NCBI RefSeq assembly: GCF_035083965.1
Contig: NC_089729.1
Span: 13,565,464-13,629,463, forward strand
Source: Branchiostoma lanceolatum
Lineage: Eukaryota; Chordata; Leptocardii; Amphioxiformes; Branchiostomatidae
DNA length: 64,000 nt
Direction: 5' to 3'
Positions within the stretch are counted from its first letter, which is position 1. Each line of letters begins with the position of its first letter. The notes under the pieces were generated by a model that was given only the letters and a program-made list of their open reading frames with translations, made no database searches and had not been told where the DNA came from. Made by a program: the position numbers and the translations under genes. This document shows positions 34,101-47,571 of the stretch, piece after piece.

Positions 34101-34250
34101 AAATATAGAATATCTCTAGATAACGCTACACAATATTAATTACAAAAAGTCTCTTCGGCTGTTATTTTTTTCTCGTATTCACTGCACATTGTGAAAAAGG
34201 CTTGAGTAAATGACAAACCGTCAGTTGGGGTGAATTAATCCTAATTTCTA
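31121..34250. other. Head-to-head intergenic region between the NCS-like gene and the 34.8-kb gene
   Basis: Contains a (TCAAA)n microsatellite, a plus-strand CRE-like GACGTCAT and TATAAATA pair (31731-31769), and at 32340-32760 mostly non-repetitive sequence with GATA- and CCAAT-type sites (GGTTATCAG, GACCAATCAG). At 32990-33110 there is an antisense fragment of the repeat seen at 44.6 kb. No coding exon recognised. Confidence 0.45.
32001..32041. repeat. (TCAAA)8 microsatellite
   Basis: Eight perfect TCAAA units in a row. Confidence 0.97.
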
Positions 34251-34832
34251 GTCTGGCAGGATGTTCTTTGTTAGCGTACCATTGGCCCCGGGCGGGGCTT
34301 TTTAATTCGCTCTCCAAACAGAAGTTAGGCTGCGGATTGTTTTGGATGCCTTTCTAGGCGTTTTTATCGGGCTTTCTATTTTCCCAGGTTTGCCTGGCGG
34401 ACAAAAATAAAACCTGACAAAATAAAAGCACTTTTTCTTACTAAGAAGACGTCAAAAATATTAAAGTCGGAGAGAAGCTTCTTCTTTTTTTATTTGCCGC
34501 ACCCTTGCACTACTGCTAAAGTTCGCTGTGGGGCGCTCGTTGTTAGTTGAGAAGTGCCCGGATGAGGCAGGTGAAGGCACCACACAAACAGGCCACTGAG
34601 AGAGACACAAAGCAAAAACACATTTCCTCATCTTATCTATGCGGCACGTCCTTTAAAAAACACACACAACACAAGCTCCTGAGAAGACGTTCGGGCCTGC
34701 ACGCGGGAGGAGTTTGTTTGTAAAGAATCGCAGCAATCGATCAGTTTGACAGGTTTGATTGAGTCATTTGATCGTCATTTTTAGGACGGACTGAAGACTG
34801 GGAAGTGCGGATCTCTCTTTGCTAACCCACAA
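34220..34832 (+). promoter_or_regulatory. Promoter and 5' UTR candidate for the gene starting at 34833
   Basis: Within 34220-34310 are TTAATCC (homeobox K50-type site), an inverted CCAAT (CATTGGC) and a GC box (GGGCGGGGC). The following 500 bases to the ATG are not obviously repetitive and would be 5' UTR. The ATG context is ACCCACAAATGG. No TATA box at the expected place. The start site is not defined by sequence alone. Confidence 0.4.
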
Positions 34833-35048
34833 ATGGCGAGCGTGCAGCTCAACCACGATTCTTCATGGGACTCCCTCGGCTCCCTCCCCGCCGAGAAACA
34901 AGACTGTCTGGCGCTCAGATACGCCGAGAGAAAGGCGGACGATGCTGTGGTGCTGGTGAACGGGGATCAGGCGGAGGAAGGGCCGGGGACGGAGACGGTG
35001 ACCACGGCCGGGATCTCTACTGTCACTCCCAGCGGCGAGGACAGCCTG
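34833..35048 (+). CDS. First coding exon of the unrecognised gene
   Basis: 72 codons from ATG to the donor CTG/GTATGT. It is GC-rich with coding-like codon use, clearly different from the surrounding AT-rich DNA. After the donor the open frame drifts on for 28 codons into intron sequence. Confidence 0.7.
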
Positions 35049-38000
35049 GTATGTCAGAAATGCGGGGCGAAATCTCGCCGACATTCCTCTCAAATATACA
35101 ACCCACAGGGCGATTATAACCCCCAAATTTAGCCAGGAGACGTAAAATTGTGCTAGGAACGTATATCTGAGGAAACGTAAGCCTGAAAGTCGTGTTTAAG
35201 CGTGTTTCTGTGTGTGTTTGTGTAGGTGAGTTTTGATGTCGTCTGCCCTGTATGGTTGAATGATTAATTTGCAAATGTCAGACCACAGTTTGGTCATCGT
35301 CCCTTTTCATGCACAGATGTTTGTAGTGGCCAAAGGTTGGGTTTGAACAGCGGAAAAATGGCTGTATGCTATAGTTTTTATGTCCCTACGAAGGTTTTGT
35401 TGTGTAATTCTGACGCTTGTGTTTTCCCCGGGGTACCCCCGAGGGACAGGCGGCTGACTCGCCCCGCCTGCCCGCCGGCATTCCCGTAACCCCTTCTGCT
35501 GATTGAAGGGACCCCGACAACGTTTCCCACTAACCCATTTCCCGTTACTCAGAGAAAATATAGTCCAGATCTCTCCTAGCGTGGTTCTAACTCGTCCCAA
35601 CTGTCCGTTGTTTACTCAAAATGGCCAGGAATGTGGCTTGGGACCTGAAGCATGACTACACGGGCTAGTGTTTATCAAAAGTCACGAAGTTCACAGTCGG
35701 TTATCACTTAGCAAACACACTTTAAGTACAGGTTATTTGTGTGAACATTGCCGTGTTGTAAAAACCTTGGATTGGAAGAGTTCTAGTCCTCAAAACAAAC
35801 ACAAACCATTCTGTAGCATACACAGGAGATAAGGGTGTTCACCAGTGTTGTTGTTTACTTATTATCATAGCCTTGTTGTTGTTTACATGATATCATTCCC
35901 AACTGTAATAATAGATCAGCTGTCAGGTTTGGTGTTTCTGTGATTAGATTTAAATCTCGGCCAATCACTGGGTCTTACACAGTAACGAGATTAGGTATTA
36001 TACCTCTATTGTTTGACACCAGCCAACAGAAAGGTGACGATAATCAAATCAGATATTGTTGAAGAGTTGCATTGACTTTAATGTGGGGCCACGTTTTCGT
36101 GAACCTAGCGTTCATATACGTTCAACGTAATTTTGAAGCTCCTTCGTAGGACGTTGTAATGGGTATAAAGCTAAAAGTTAACTATTCTTAAATTTCTACT
36201 CCTCAAAGGAATATCTTTTCCAATGTGCCCCCCTCCCCCATTGACAGTTTTTTGTTGTTGTAATTATTACATTTCACCCAGTTTCAATAAGAAATATTCA
36301 ATGTTTTTCTTAAGTATTTGTGTCCTGCAAGGTTGGCATGTTGAAGTTAATCATGTTTGGAGTACTTCATTTTAATGACCTATTTATGAACTCCAAAGTC
36401 CGTTGTTGTTAGGACCCCCTTGTCACACATTAACTTCTCTTTGTCCAGAACTGTGGAACGTTAAAACACGTTTAAACAGCGTGAAGTTCTTTGCACTTAT
36501 GCTTTGGCTTTGTGTGGCAATTATACATTGAAAGCTGGAGTGTTGGATTAGTGTTTTAGAGTCAGGGTTTTCAAGACTAGAGAGTTAGGTTTAGGTCACA
36601 ATTATGCAAGTGGAAATTTTCCCTTCATAACATATCAGGTTTTCTAAAGTCGCTGGCGTTGGAGTTATGTTTGACGTTCTGATAAATTCTTCTCTGCGAT
36701 GGAAGAAAAAATCTGAACGTGGTCAAATGGCGACATACCCGTTGTGTTTTTGACGACCAAGTCAAGTAATTTTATATACCGCCCCTTTGTGCGAAGCCTG
36801 TACAATAATTGACCCATGTCGACGGTTCTGGCAATAGGTAAATACAATAAGACATTCTGGGCTGTACCTGTCTGTGTTACATGGTACTAACAGGGCTAAA
36901 TATACAAGGTGTGTAATATACACTTTTGTGCACCCAAAATTGGAGCTGTGCACCTAATTTTGTAATCTGAGGGTGCACTGGTGCACCTATATATTATTTG
37001 CGTTGTGTGTACTGTTACACACATAAAGGCACATGTACAAATATAAGTGTACAGCATATTCCCAACATTTCAGTGTCAGAAAAAAGAAGAAAAAAAAAAC
37101 ATTGTTGTATAACAAGCATTTTGATGTTAGTTGCAAAAGTCGTCGTAAATTTTTAAAGCTCAAAACTGTGTTGTCAGGTTTTGCTTAGATTGTACTTTGT
37201 TTTATGTTGTGTAACCAAAATCCTTTCCGTGCACCTAAATCTATATAGGTTATATATTACCGGTGTACCTAATCTAAAAGTGAATTTCGAGCCCAGTTCT
37301 AGTGGTGCGAAGTTGGCCGTCCCATGCCGTAAGACACTTGTGCTTGTCCTCAGCACCCTCCAATGACTGTTCACTGCACAATGAGTAACACTAGAGGGTA
37401 GGTAATAGAGAGGGTCATACAGTCTATACAACGTGACCCTTGGCCCTGGATTAGGTGTGTGTAATACTGGTGTGCCAGGGAAAGTGAGACCTCAGAAGGG
37501 CGGATTACGTTACCTACACCATTGCTTCTGCCCCTCTTTAATCAATAACCTCGTTGTTACATATCCTTCGTTGTATTGTCCGCCTTTCTGTTGGACATAA
37601 TGTTGTATGGTGACCTCCTTGGTTTTGCTGTATCGTTTGGGTTTTTCCACTCAGGCGGAACTGTAGTTGACGCTGGATCCGTCCAATCAGGGAGAGTTGG
37701 AATGGATGTTTTAACCCCCCATTGGTTGTTCAACATAATTGTATCAACATACCACATAGGCCAGCTAATTAAGTTAATTGGATTTCTTATTGGATGTGTC
37801 ACATGCATATGTGAACATGTCAAATGTTTTTAGTTCATGCATGCTTATTAAGTTAGATAACCAAGGTGTATTTTGTGTGTGTGTGTCTTGCATATTTTGT
37901 TTCTTGAATTCGTAAAAAAAAGCAGGTTACTGTACATGCCAAAAGTGGTTCTGTTTTGGGTGCCATTTTTTTAGTGTCTTTGTTTTTCAACATGAATATA

Positions 38001-41000
38001 AACAAAAGCTACATAATGAGTGTAATAGGATTCTTTGTTGGTTGTCTCACACGCATTTAGGAAGGTGTTAGATGTTAATGTTTTTTGTTTGTCGTGTACT
38101 TGTAATGTAAGAAGAGGATTTCAGTTTGTGCAATTGGGGTATCTTTGTAATACTGTATACTATATAGAAAGCATGGTTGGAAAAAAAGGATCATTAGCAA
38201 GACTAGATGTCAAGGGTATGTCTGTTCAAAACCACTTGAGTTTATACAATTTTTTTTTACAATTTCTAAGGTCTTGCAAAAATAATTGCAAAGTTGAATG
38301 ACAATTCAAAACCTTGTGATACCATTTTTAGTTTGAAGTGAACTTTTCAAAATTCTTTTAGCCGAAACTCGCAGTTGCTTATGTCACGGCACCTAAAAGG
38401 AAATGAATATATTATGACCTCATTTGCATGATTGATGTACTAGTATTTCCGTTCTGTTAGCCTTTTGGGTTATATGAACATTAGTTGAAGTCTAATGAAA
38501 TTTATGATACATACATACATGTATGATATAGATGATTACATTAGTGGTTTATGGTACATGTATGAATAGTAAGGAATTGTGAAGTACGCACTCGGAGTGG
38601 CACTCCTTTTAATATTTTTAATGAAATTTATTGGAACATGTACTTATAATTGATCTGCAGGAAGAGAGTTTGCCATTATTTCTCGCTCCACTATTTCTAG
38701 TCGATACTGTAAATTCATATATTTTCACAGTGACTTAGTTTTACAGTAGGAGGGGAAAGGAGGTTTTCACTGTTTTAATTTTAAGTTTGCAGTTAAAACA
38801 ATTCTGCAGTACAAATACAATAGTATGTTGATGAAGGTTAGACATCCAGGTAGTAAGATACGGCTAAAAGAGTTACTCAAGCAACTGGATAAAATTTCGA
38901 AAGTCTGACGTTTCAGACAGCATCCGCTATCTTTCGTCAGTCGTCAGTGACTGACGAAAGATAGCGGATGCTGTCTGAAAAGTCTGACTGTTTCAAAATT
39001 TTATCCAGTTGCGTGAGTAACTATTTTTGGCGTAAAATACAATAGTAATTTGGAAATGCATATTTGCAGTGTCATGATTTTGCAGGGGAGAGGTCACTGT
39101 GAAAAATGTGAACATAAAACCACTGCAAACATTTCAAGACTTACAGTAACTTCTCAGATATTTGGGAAATCGTGGTTCAAAAATGCCCCTCTCCGCATGT
39201 CCGTAAAGAAATGAGAGATTTCTGTTATACTCTCACTAAATCAGTACCTGATTGCCACAGCGTTATTTCAAACAGTCGCAAATGTCACATTGCAGTGTTG
39301 TCTGGTCGCACGCACTTGTTAGGGTCATATGCAAAGTTCCCAGTGTGTTGTAGTTTGGTGCTAAAACTCCGGTCCAATATCATGATGGGGGCCAGTAATG
39401 CTATTATATTGTTGGTGTGTGATGTTTTTGTGTGTTCAAATCATGGCCATGGCATCAGTGTATTGTTGCTCTTCCAACTTACACACTACTGGGAAGGTAG
39501 CAGTCTTACACAGGGATTACGCTGGTACGCTAGACGTTACGCTGGTAGACTGGTGTTAAGAGCCACGTCTTGAGCATGTCTAAGAACCTACCACACTTAT
39601 CAAAAAGAGTAGAGGTCCATCTAGTACTAACTACGCTGGCTATAGGGATTAAATCCCCATGGGAGTTTGGCTACCAAAGGGTTTGACCAGCCATGCAGTC
39701 TTCGAGGGGGAAATGTTAACCTTCCCGTGGACTGACTATCCTGGCCAATTATTCCCTTTTTGCCGAATTCTATAATCATAATCCGAACCCAAAAGGCCTG
39801 GTGGAGGCTAGGGGTCCATCCTGGTTTGAGTGGATCAAACCTTACAAATCACAGTCTGGTCTTTTGTAGCAGGGATTTACCACAGGACAAAGCTGGTGTG
39901 TTATGCCTTGGGGCGGTTTACCGGTTATCCGATAGAAACAAAGAAAAACTGTCAAAATATGGCCAATTCCTTTTCATCTGGGCATATGCGAGCAGCTGCT
40001 CCACCATCATATGATGTGAATGGACAAGGATATTTTATATATTGATGAAGGTTATACAGGTAATAAGATATGCCAAATGACAATTACTCAAGCAACTGGA
40101 TAAATTTTGAAACAGACGTTTCACACAGCATCCGCTGTCTTTCGTCAGTGACTAAAGGGAAGAAATGGAGAACCAGGTTTTATACCAAAATTCTGAATAA
40201 AGTAAGGATACTTTTTGTTTGCTATTCTGTGTTTTCAGTGCAAGCATTAATATTGAGAGCACAATTGTCCAACAATTGAAATTTAGAAACAGTTCTGTAG
40301 TTTCTAAGGCTAGAATGTATAAGTGCAAACCTGATCCAGGTGTATGATAATGATATGTGCGTTATTCCGTGGATCCAGAGGGCGGAAGTTTGTCAAACTA
40401 AACTAAAAGAACCCAACACACTTATCGAGACGAGTAGGGGTGATCCCCTGTGCTTGGATTAAAACACAAGCCGTAGCAAAGCCTCATTGCACTATCGAAT
40501 ATCGAAAAATCCTCAAGCTTCACCTCAGCCTTAGCTTTGGCACTTTCACATGTCCAGAACACAAGATATCAAAACCATAAGTCCAACTGCAGTACCACAG
40601 CAAGCCGCTAGGGGGCCAAAATCTAATCATTTCGAGTTCTCAAGAACACGTAGCCACATACCAAGAATCAAGATAATCCATCCAAACATTCTTGGTTTAT
40701 CGTGTTCACACACACACACGAACGCTGACGAAAACATAACCTTCTCGGTCAGAAGTATCTAGCCCAGTTCCAGTATCAAAGTAATTAAATTCTTCTGGGC
40801 CATGTATCATTCAGTATGAACAGTAATGACTTGTTGTTTACCTGCTAGCTGCTGGGCTCTGTCAACTTGGGAGCTGGTTGTTAGAAGCAGTCCTTACCTT
40901 ATAGGGTTGTGCAGGGGGTGTAACAGGGCAGTGAGACTGACTAACCCTAAACACTGGTGCAAACTGACAGCAGAGGGCTGGTACAATTCAACTGTTCGTT

Positions 41001-44000
41001 TGTGGGAACTCTAACGACCTCGTTTGATGCCTGTATGACAATTATGCAGATTATGACCACCGAAAGGGGTTTGGATGTTAATTTTTCTGTTGGAAGTTGT
41101 GAAATGAAAATAAATCTGGTTCCAACTGAAAGAGGTCAAAACATGGTTTCTATACTTTTTTCTGGAGTAGGGCCAGAAATGCTTTTTAGTTGGGGGCATG
41201 GCTTAGCCTGAGTGTGATCCTTGTTAGTTCCAGGGCTGCCATACTCCCCCTTCACCAGCTTTGAATTTGTCTCCGTCCCACTCATTGCTTAAAAGCCTAT
41301 GTTGTTAATTTACGTTGTTAAATATGTAATTTTCAGGTTACGAGGTTTGAAAATAGATTTTATCAAACTATGTCATTGAGTTCAGATTAGTTGGACGGCG
41401 TAAGTGCATTTTATTTCAAACAAATTTCTGTCCCGGGACAGAGGGACGGGGCTTGGAGACAGTTCATGTTGGGGGTTATAATGGGTATTTCAGAAAAACT
41501 AATTTTGATATAAATACATGCATATTGTCCAAAACCAGTTATGTTAAATACTCATCCTCTGTGTCTCTCCATGATCATTTGTAGAAATGCTAATGACTAA
41601 TGTTATCTAACTAGTTATCTAACCGACTGGCTTTTCAAAGAGTCCTCTAGCTGACTTTGCAATTTTCCCACCAAACATCTGCTTGGAGAATAGGTCCCAA
41701 CTGCTCAAAGCTCATGTCTAACATGTTGCAGTGATGGGACATGTGCTGTAAACAGTTTCCTCGAAAACCCCCTATCAAACAACAAACTTACCCAGTCCCA
41801 ATACAAACTGAACCTAAGTGCCATAGAGAGGTCAGTGTGTTTTAGCAGGTCGTGCTATGGGTGTCAGGTTTTTTTTTTGTACAGTAAATCTTTCAATATT
41901 TTCGGTGGTTTTTATTTTTGCAGTTATCTCCCTACCATGCGTAAAGGTTTGATTAGATTTGAAAATTCATCGTCATTTCGTATGGAAAACAAAGAATTAA
42001 TAAAACTGGATTAACCTTTGTCACGGTCCTACATGTATTTAGCACAAGGTCCCAGTATCCAACACTATCTTGCAGTGTTTGAACTCTTTCTATCCAACTC
42101 ATTCTCAAATTTCAATATTTTTTACAGTCTTCTCACTCATCAAATTCAAAATGTAAGCCAAGCATCAAAATGTCCAACAGTACCCAAAGCATAACATCTT
42201 TTTACTTCACTACTTGTATACCCACACTCTCAGTAACTAGAAAGAATTTCAGAATTCACACTGAACTCTCAATGGTCATACATTTTCTAATTTGTAGCGT
42301 AAGAAACCCCATATTTACTGACTAAGCTTGAAATTGATGTGTACTTTGGTGTTGTCTACTGCTGTGGCTGTGATTGGTCAATGTTGTCACATGACTCTTG
42401 CCCTTGAAGCCAAGCGTTCTAATTGGTGGTTCAGGAGCTGCACATCTCCCCCATATAGACTAGTCTCTGTTGTCTTGTCAATTCCTGGTTGAGAAGTTCA
42501 CCCTTAATTAATGACCAGACACTAGTTAGTCAAGATGGCGCCTGTTTTAACGATTTGTTATTGTAACATTTTGACTACTGGTTTATTCAACAATTCAAGG
42601 CCTGTAAGAAAAATTGACAAAAGAGCCTTGTGCCAAAACAGCATGTCCCAAATTTGAACCAGATCCAACTTTTCGAAACCACATTCTGTAAATCTTGATA
42701 TGTTAGCAGTAATGTTGATAATTTTTACAGTGAAATTATGCATGTCCACTGTGTTGCTGTTGTTCAACTTCAAACTTAAAAACATTTGAAGCCTCCTATC
42801 CCCTTTGACCTTGAAATTAAGTCCCAGCAAAGATAAGTGAATTTACACTGAATTTCAGTGTACATTGCTTGTTTCCCTACATTCTGGTTGAATACAGCTA
42901 AATGTGAACTTGGTTCTAAGCCAAGGGATCTCCAAAGGAAATTTGCTTCAGTCTTTCCCTTCCTGATCTACTATACATCCTGTATATTCCTGTATTTTCA
43001 TGGGTTCTTAAAATTTTGCGGTAGAAGGGGGCCAGAGGTTTGCAGCGTTTTAAGTTCGCGTTTTGAAACAAATCAGTGGTACATTAGTAATACAGGACTC
43101 AAAAGTAATTTTGGGAATAGGTGCACTGGTGCACCTAGCCTTTTGATTTAGGTGCACAGAAAGAATTTTTTGTATATAACATAAGATATAGTAGAATGTC
43201 GCGAAATGCAACTACAAACCCTACTGCCTCAATCTGTAATTTTATAGCCTCCTTCTAACGAAGTAGATGTAGGTCACCATGAAAAACTTGTCAAGATTAA
43301 CAGCAGATCACAAAATTGATAACTTAGAAAATCACCATGACTTACAAGTTGGTCGAGACATATGTATGGCCCTGGGTTAAGATTAAACAAAGGAAATGCG
43401 TCTTCGCGGTAAATGCCTGTAAAAGGATAGATGACTTCCCATGTATACGGCAGACTTCATCCCCTCCTAGACATCTAATCCTTGTCCTACATGTCACAGA
43501 CTGCTGCACATATAAGGGTGTGGAGTGACTTGTAGCAGAACGCAGAGTACATTAATGTGTGTACTGAAGACACGCCAATGTAATTTGTTGCTTCTCGGAT
43601 TTGGAGAAGATAACGCCAGATCGAAAGGTCAACATGACTATAAAGAATCTGAGGGGAAAGTCTGTACGTTCGCACATGCAGTTTCTGGGAGTGAATTTTT
43701 CGCAGGGACTTGATTTTTCTTTAGGAGGTGAATGGAGTTTTTGCAGCATTTTCAGTTTGTGTTGGCTTTATTTTTTAGGCTGTGAAATCATGACACTACG
43801 AATATACATTGTGTCATGATTTCGCAGCCTGTAGTGTCATGATTTCGTAGCCTAAAAAATAAAGCCAAGTGCAAACGTTAAGCAAGCAAGCGAACGTTTT
43901 AGATTCCAGCTTTCTTCCCAGCCTGCGGTTTTCTATATTGTCCTCTTGCTTGATATGGTATATTTTAATTGTCATAACAGCTGGAACAAATCAAACGCGT

Positions 44001-47000
44001 GGGCATGGTTCAAGGTCAAGGGGTTACATTCGTCATTTCAGATGGTGACATAAAGCTGGCAATGGGGGAGCTTCAGGTGTCAGATCCCTGCACTTAAAAG
44101 AATTCTACATACTTATCAAGAAGAGTAGTTGATGTAGTTATTACCTGGGCTAGGGAGAGACAGCGTAGTTAGACTAGTTAAAAAGGCTGTAGTGTTACCC
44201 AGGCTAGGGAAAGGGTACATCATTTGAAATGTGGAGAACTTGTTCATATGAAACAATCTGCCAACCTTCAAAGATGGCAGCCTTACAAGAATGACTTAAC
44301 AGTAGCCGTAGGCTTTAGATCTAGTAATTGTTTATATTATCATATCCAGTATTTATGTAGGAAATAACTAAAGATTCTAATGTTTATTGATAGAAATCAT
44401 TGACATACACAAAAAGGTAACCGGAAATCCATGTCATGTATTGTAAATCTTGAAATGTTTGTGGTGGTTTAATTTTACCAGTGACCTATCCCATGACAAA
44501 GGCCAGTTTCAAAGGGAATATGTGTTTCCATTGTATTAGATACTATTGATATACAGAATTGTTACCTTCGCCGAGAAGGTTATGCAGAGGGTAGCGTTTG
44601 TATGTTTGTAGTGGCACAGGATAACTCGAGAATGCCTTGATGGATTGTCTTGATATTTGGTATGTTGGTAGGTTTTGATGAGACCTAAAAACGATTAGAT
44701 TTTGGGCCCCCTAGCGGCTTCTTACGGTACTGCAGCGGAACTTCCTGTTTTGATATCTCGTGTTCTGGACATGCTATCGAACTTATTTTTGAGTGGTAGA
44801 TAGATCTTTGGACAGAGAGTAAGTGGTGTGGGTTTGGGCCCCCTAGCGGCTTTTTTGGAACTGCAGGAGCAGGTTTTGCGTCTGACTTTGAAAGGGAATA
44901 ACTCAAGAAGGGCTTGATGGATGGTAATGATTTTTGGTAGGTAGATAGCTTGAGTGATGATGTACATAATTAGACACTTCTTATGCAAATCAGTATCTAA
45001 TTTGCATAATTAATGAGGAAAGTTTATACATCCGCCAAATTCCATGATAGGACTCTGAAACATGTGACATATGTGACTGAGGAAGAGAGAAATATTACTT
45101 GATATGAACTATGCAAATGAAGACCTCATTTGCATAATTAATGAGAAAATACTATAACATGATGGCCTTGATGGATGGTCATGATTTTTGGTATGTGGAT
45201 AGCTTGTGTGATGCTTAGTATGATCGGACGATAATTATGCAAATCAGATTCTAATTTGCATAATTAATGAGGCAACTTTAAAAATCCGCTTTGTTCCATG
45301 ATATGACAATTCAAATTGTAACTGAGGAAGAGAGGACTGTTGATAGATAGAAAATATGCAAATGTGGGCCTTATTTGCATACTTAATGAGTAACTTCTAT
45401 TATTCCACACTGGCAAAAGACGGCAATTTCATATATTTAATCCTTTTTTGTGGCATCGGGACGTTATGTGAATGTGAACATCGTTGAATCAAATTATGCT
45501 AATAAGGGCCTCCTTTGCATAGTTGATTATAAATTTGTTAAGCTCATGCTTTGGAAATTTTATTTTAAGACAATCAACTGGTATGATTTATGATTGATGA
45601 GAAACACTCCTAATACGTCAGTCATAAAGGTTAAAATCATTTGGCGAAGGTATGAGGTCGTGGAACTCTAGTTTCAACTGCAACTGCAACACAGTGAAAA
45701 ATCTCCTTGTCTCTCCTTTTGCAAAATTAACTCCCTGCACGAATGAGTGAATTTACCATTATTTTTCATCAAAGCACAGAACATACAATACCTCAGAATG
45801 TTTATGTTAGTTAGAATTTATGACCTTAAAAAGAACAATGTTACTTACGGCACAAATATCTCTACACTAGTGAGATAGGTGCTATGACATACATGTATAT
45901 ACAAGGTAAAACCTATTTCTTAGAACATCAAAAGAGTCCCAGTACTTTTCCTGTTGAGGTCATTCTAAATTGCGTAGTTGCCAAAATGTGGTCCTCATTA
46001 CTGCAAGCAGCCCAAATTTGGGCAACAACAACTTGCCTAACCCCCACACCACTGTCAGTCTGGAGTTCTTGCCTAACTCTGTATATCCTAATCATAATGG
46101 GATGGGTGGGTGATGGTACATGTACATGTATGCCCTGCCCTCTGCCTAACTAGATATGTTTGATTTCCCTTTAGTGGGCCCCCTTAGCCTGTTATCCTAT
46201 ATGCTAGTTTTGGTGCATTCCTCCAATACTGTAGCTTCCCTGGCAAAATAATGTAAATCTTGAAATGCTTACAGTGTGTTTTTGTGGTCTCCAACATGAA
46301 AATCAATGAATTTACGGTAGAAATGACTGGCATATTAGTATTCGCCTAAAATGTGGGCCAGAGTTCTGATTGGCTCCTAGTCACATGGTCCTCGAAACAG
46401 CATGGTAACGGGGTTCGAACAAGCATTCGGAAATTTCATGCCCGTTAGACATTACGCTGCTTCTGAGAAATATTAGACTCCCGAAATAATGAATGAAGTT
46501 GGGATGGATTCCAGGCTACTTTTGTTTGACTAATAGTAATAAGAATTACAGATACAATTGTCCACTGATGTGAATGAGCTCTTGTGTTCATTATTGTATT
46601 GTCATGTCATATGAGGTCACACCCATTTGACAGTCTCTAATTGGATTGGTTCAGGGCTGAATGGGTGTGGTCTGGAATCACCTGACGATAGAGTGTTTTT
46701 GCTCATTTTCCATATCATTAAAGATAGCAGATGCTGACCACCATGATAGTGTCCTTGATTTGCATTTCAATGGACTGTAGCTCAAGTGTACACAGTGTAA
46801 GATTTTACCAGTACTCATCCTTCTGGTATCGCTTCAATAAGCTAGACACACTTAATTGAGGATACAGTGGAGAGGGTTGGAAGATCTCTCTATGTCCGAA
46901 AACGCTTGAGCTACAATTCACCGAAATGCAAATTTATTAATTTTTGTAGCTGTGTCTGTCTCCATATTGGTGTCCATTGTAGCTCTGCCAACTGTAAATT

Positions 47001-47539
47001 TAGTTAACTTTTGCTGTGGTTTTATTTCATGGTAAAAGTGACAAGAAAGATTTTGCAGTATATTAACAGTTGAAGATATTTTGTAGTACAACAGTAAAAC
47101 ATAATAAATGCATATTTGCTGTGTTATGAATTCGTGGTAGAGAGGTCACGGCAAAGATAAAACCACAGCAATGGTTTCAGGGTTTGCAGTAGTTCTTTCC
47201 TCCTTGCTTGCAGTTTGACATCTGGAAACCATTACACAGTATGCTTGGCATAGGGGGCCCCAGTCTATCTTCAACTGTGTTCTCAAGTTCAAAATGTCAC
47301 CTTTAATCCTCTTTCAGTACCATGTTTGCCATTGGACTTGGAGCCAAAATCCGAAAACCTACATGTATATCTGTATCATAGTATGGTTGAGTAGTACTAT
47401 TTTAACCTGCAGCATGCTAAGGTAGCCTACAGTACTACTACTAGCCGTAGGCAGTAGGGAGAAGGTTAAAGGGTATTGTTCTAATACCCAAACATGTATC
47501 TTTTTCCTTCATATGATGGTAGTTTGAGTGTCTTTGTAT

Positions 47540-47571
<32 letters not shown>

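Noticed and set aside
39172..39573. 133-residue plus-strand open frame
   Set aside because: No recognisable content; the end overlaps repeat sequence.
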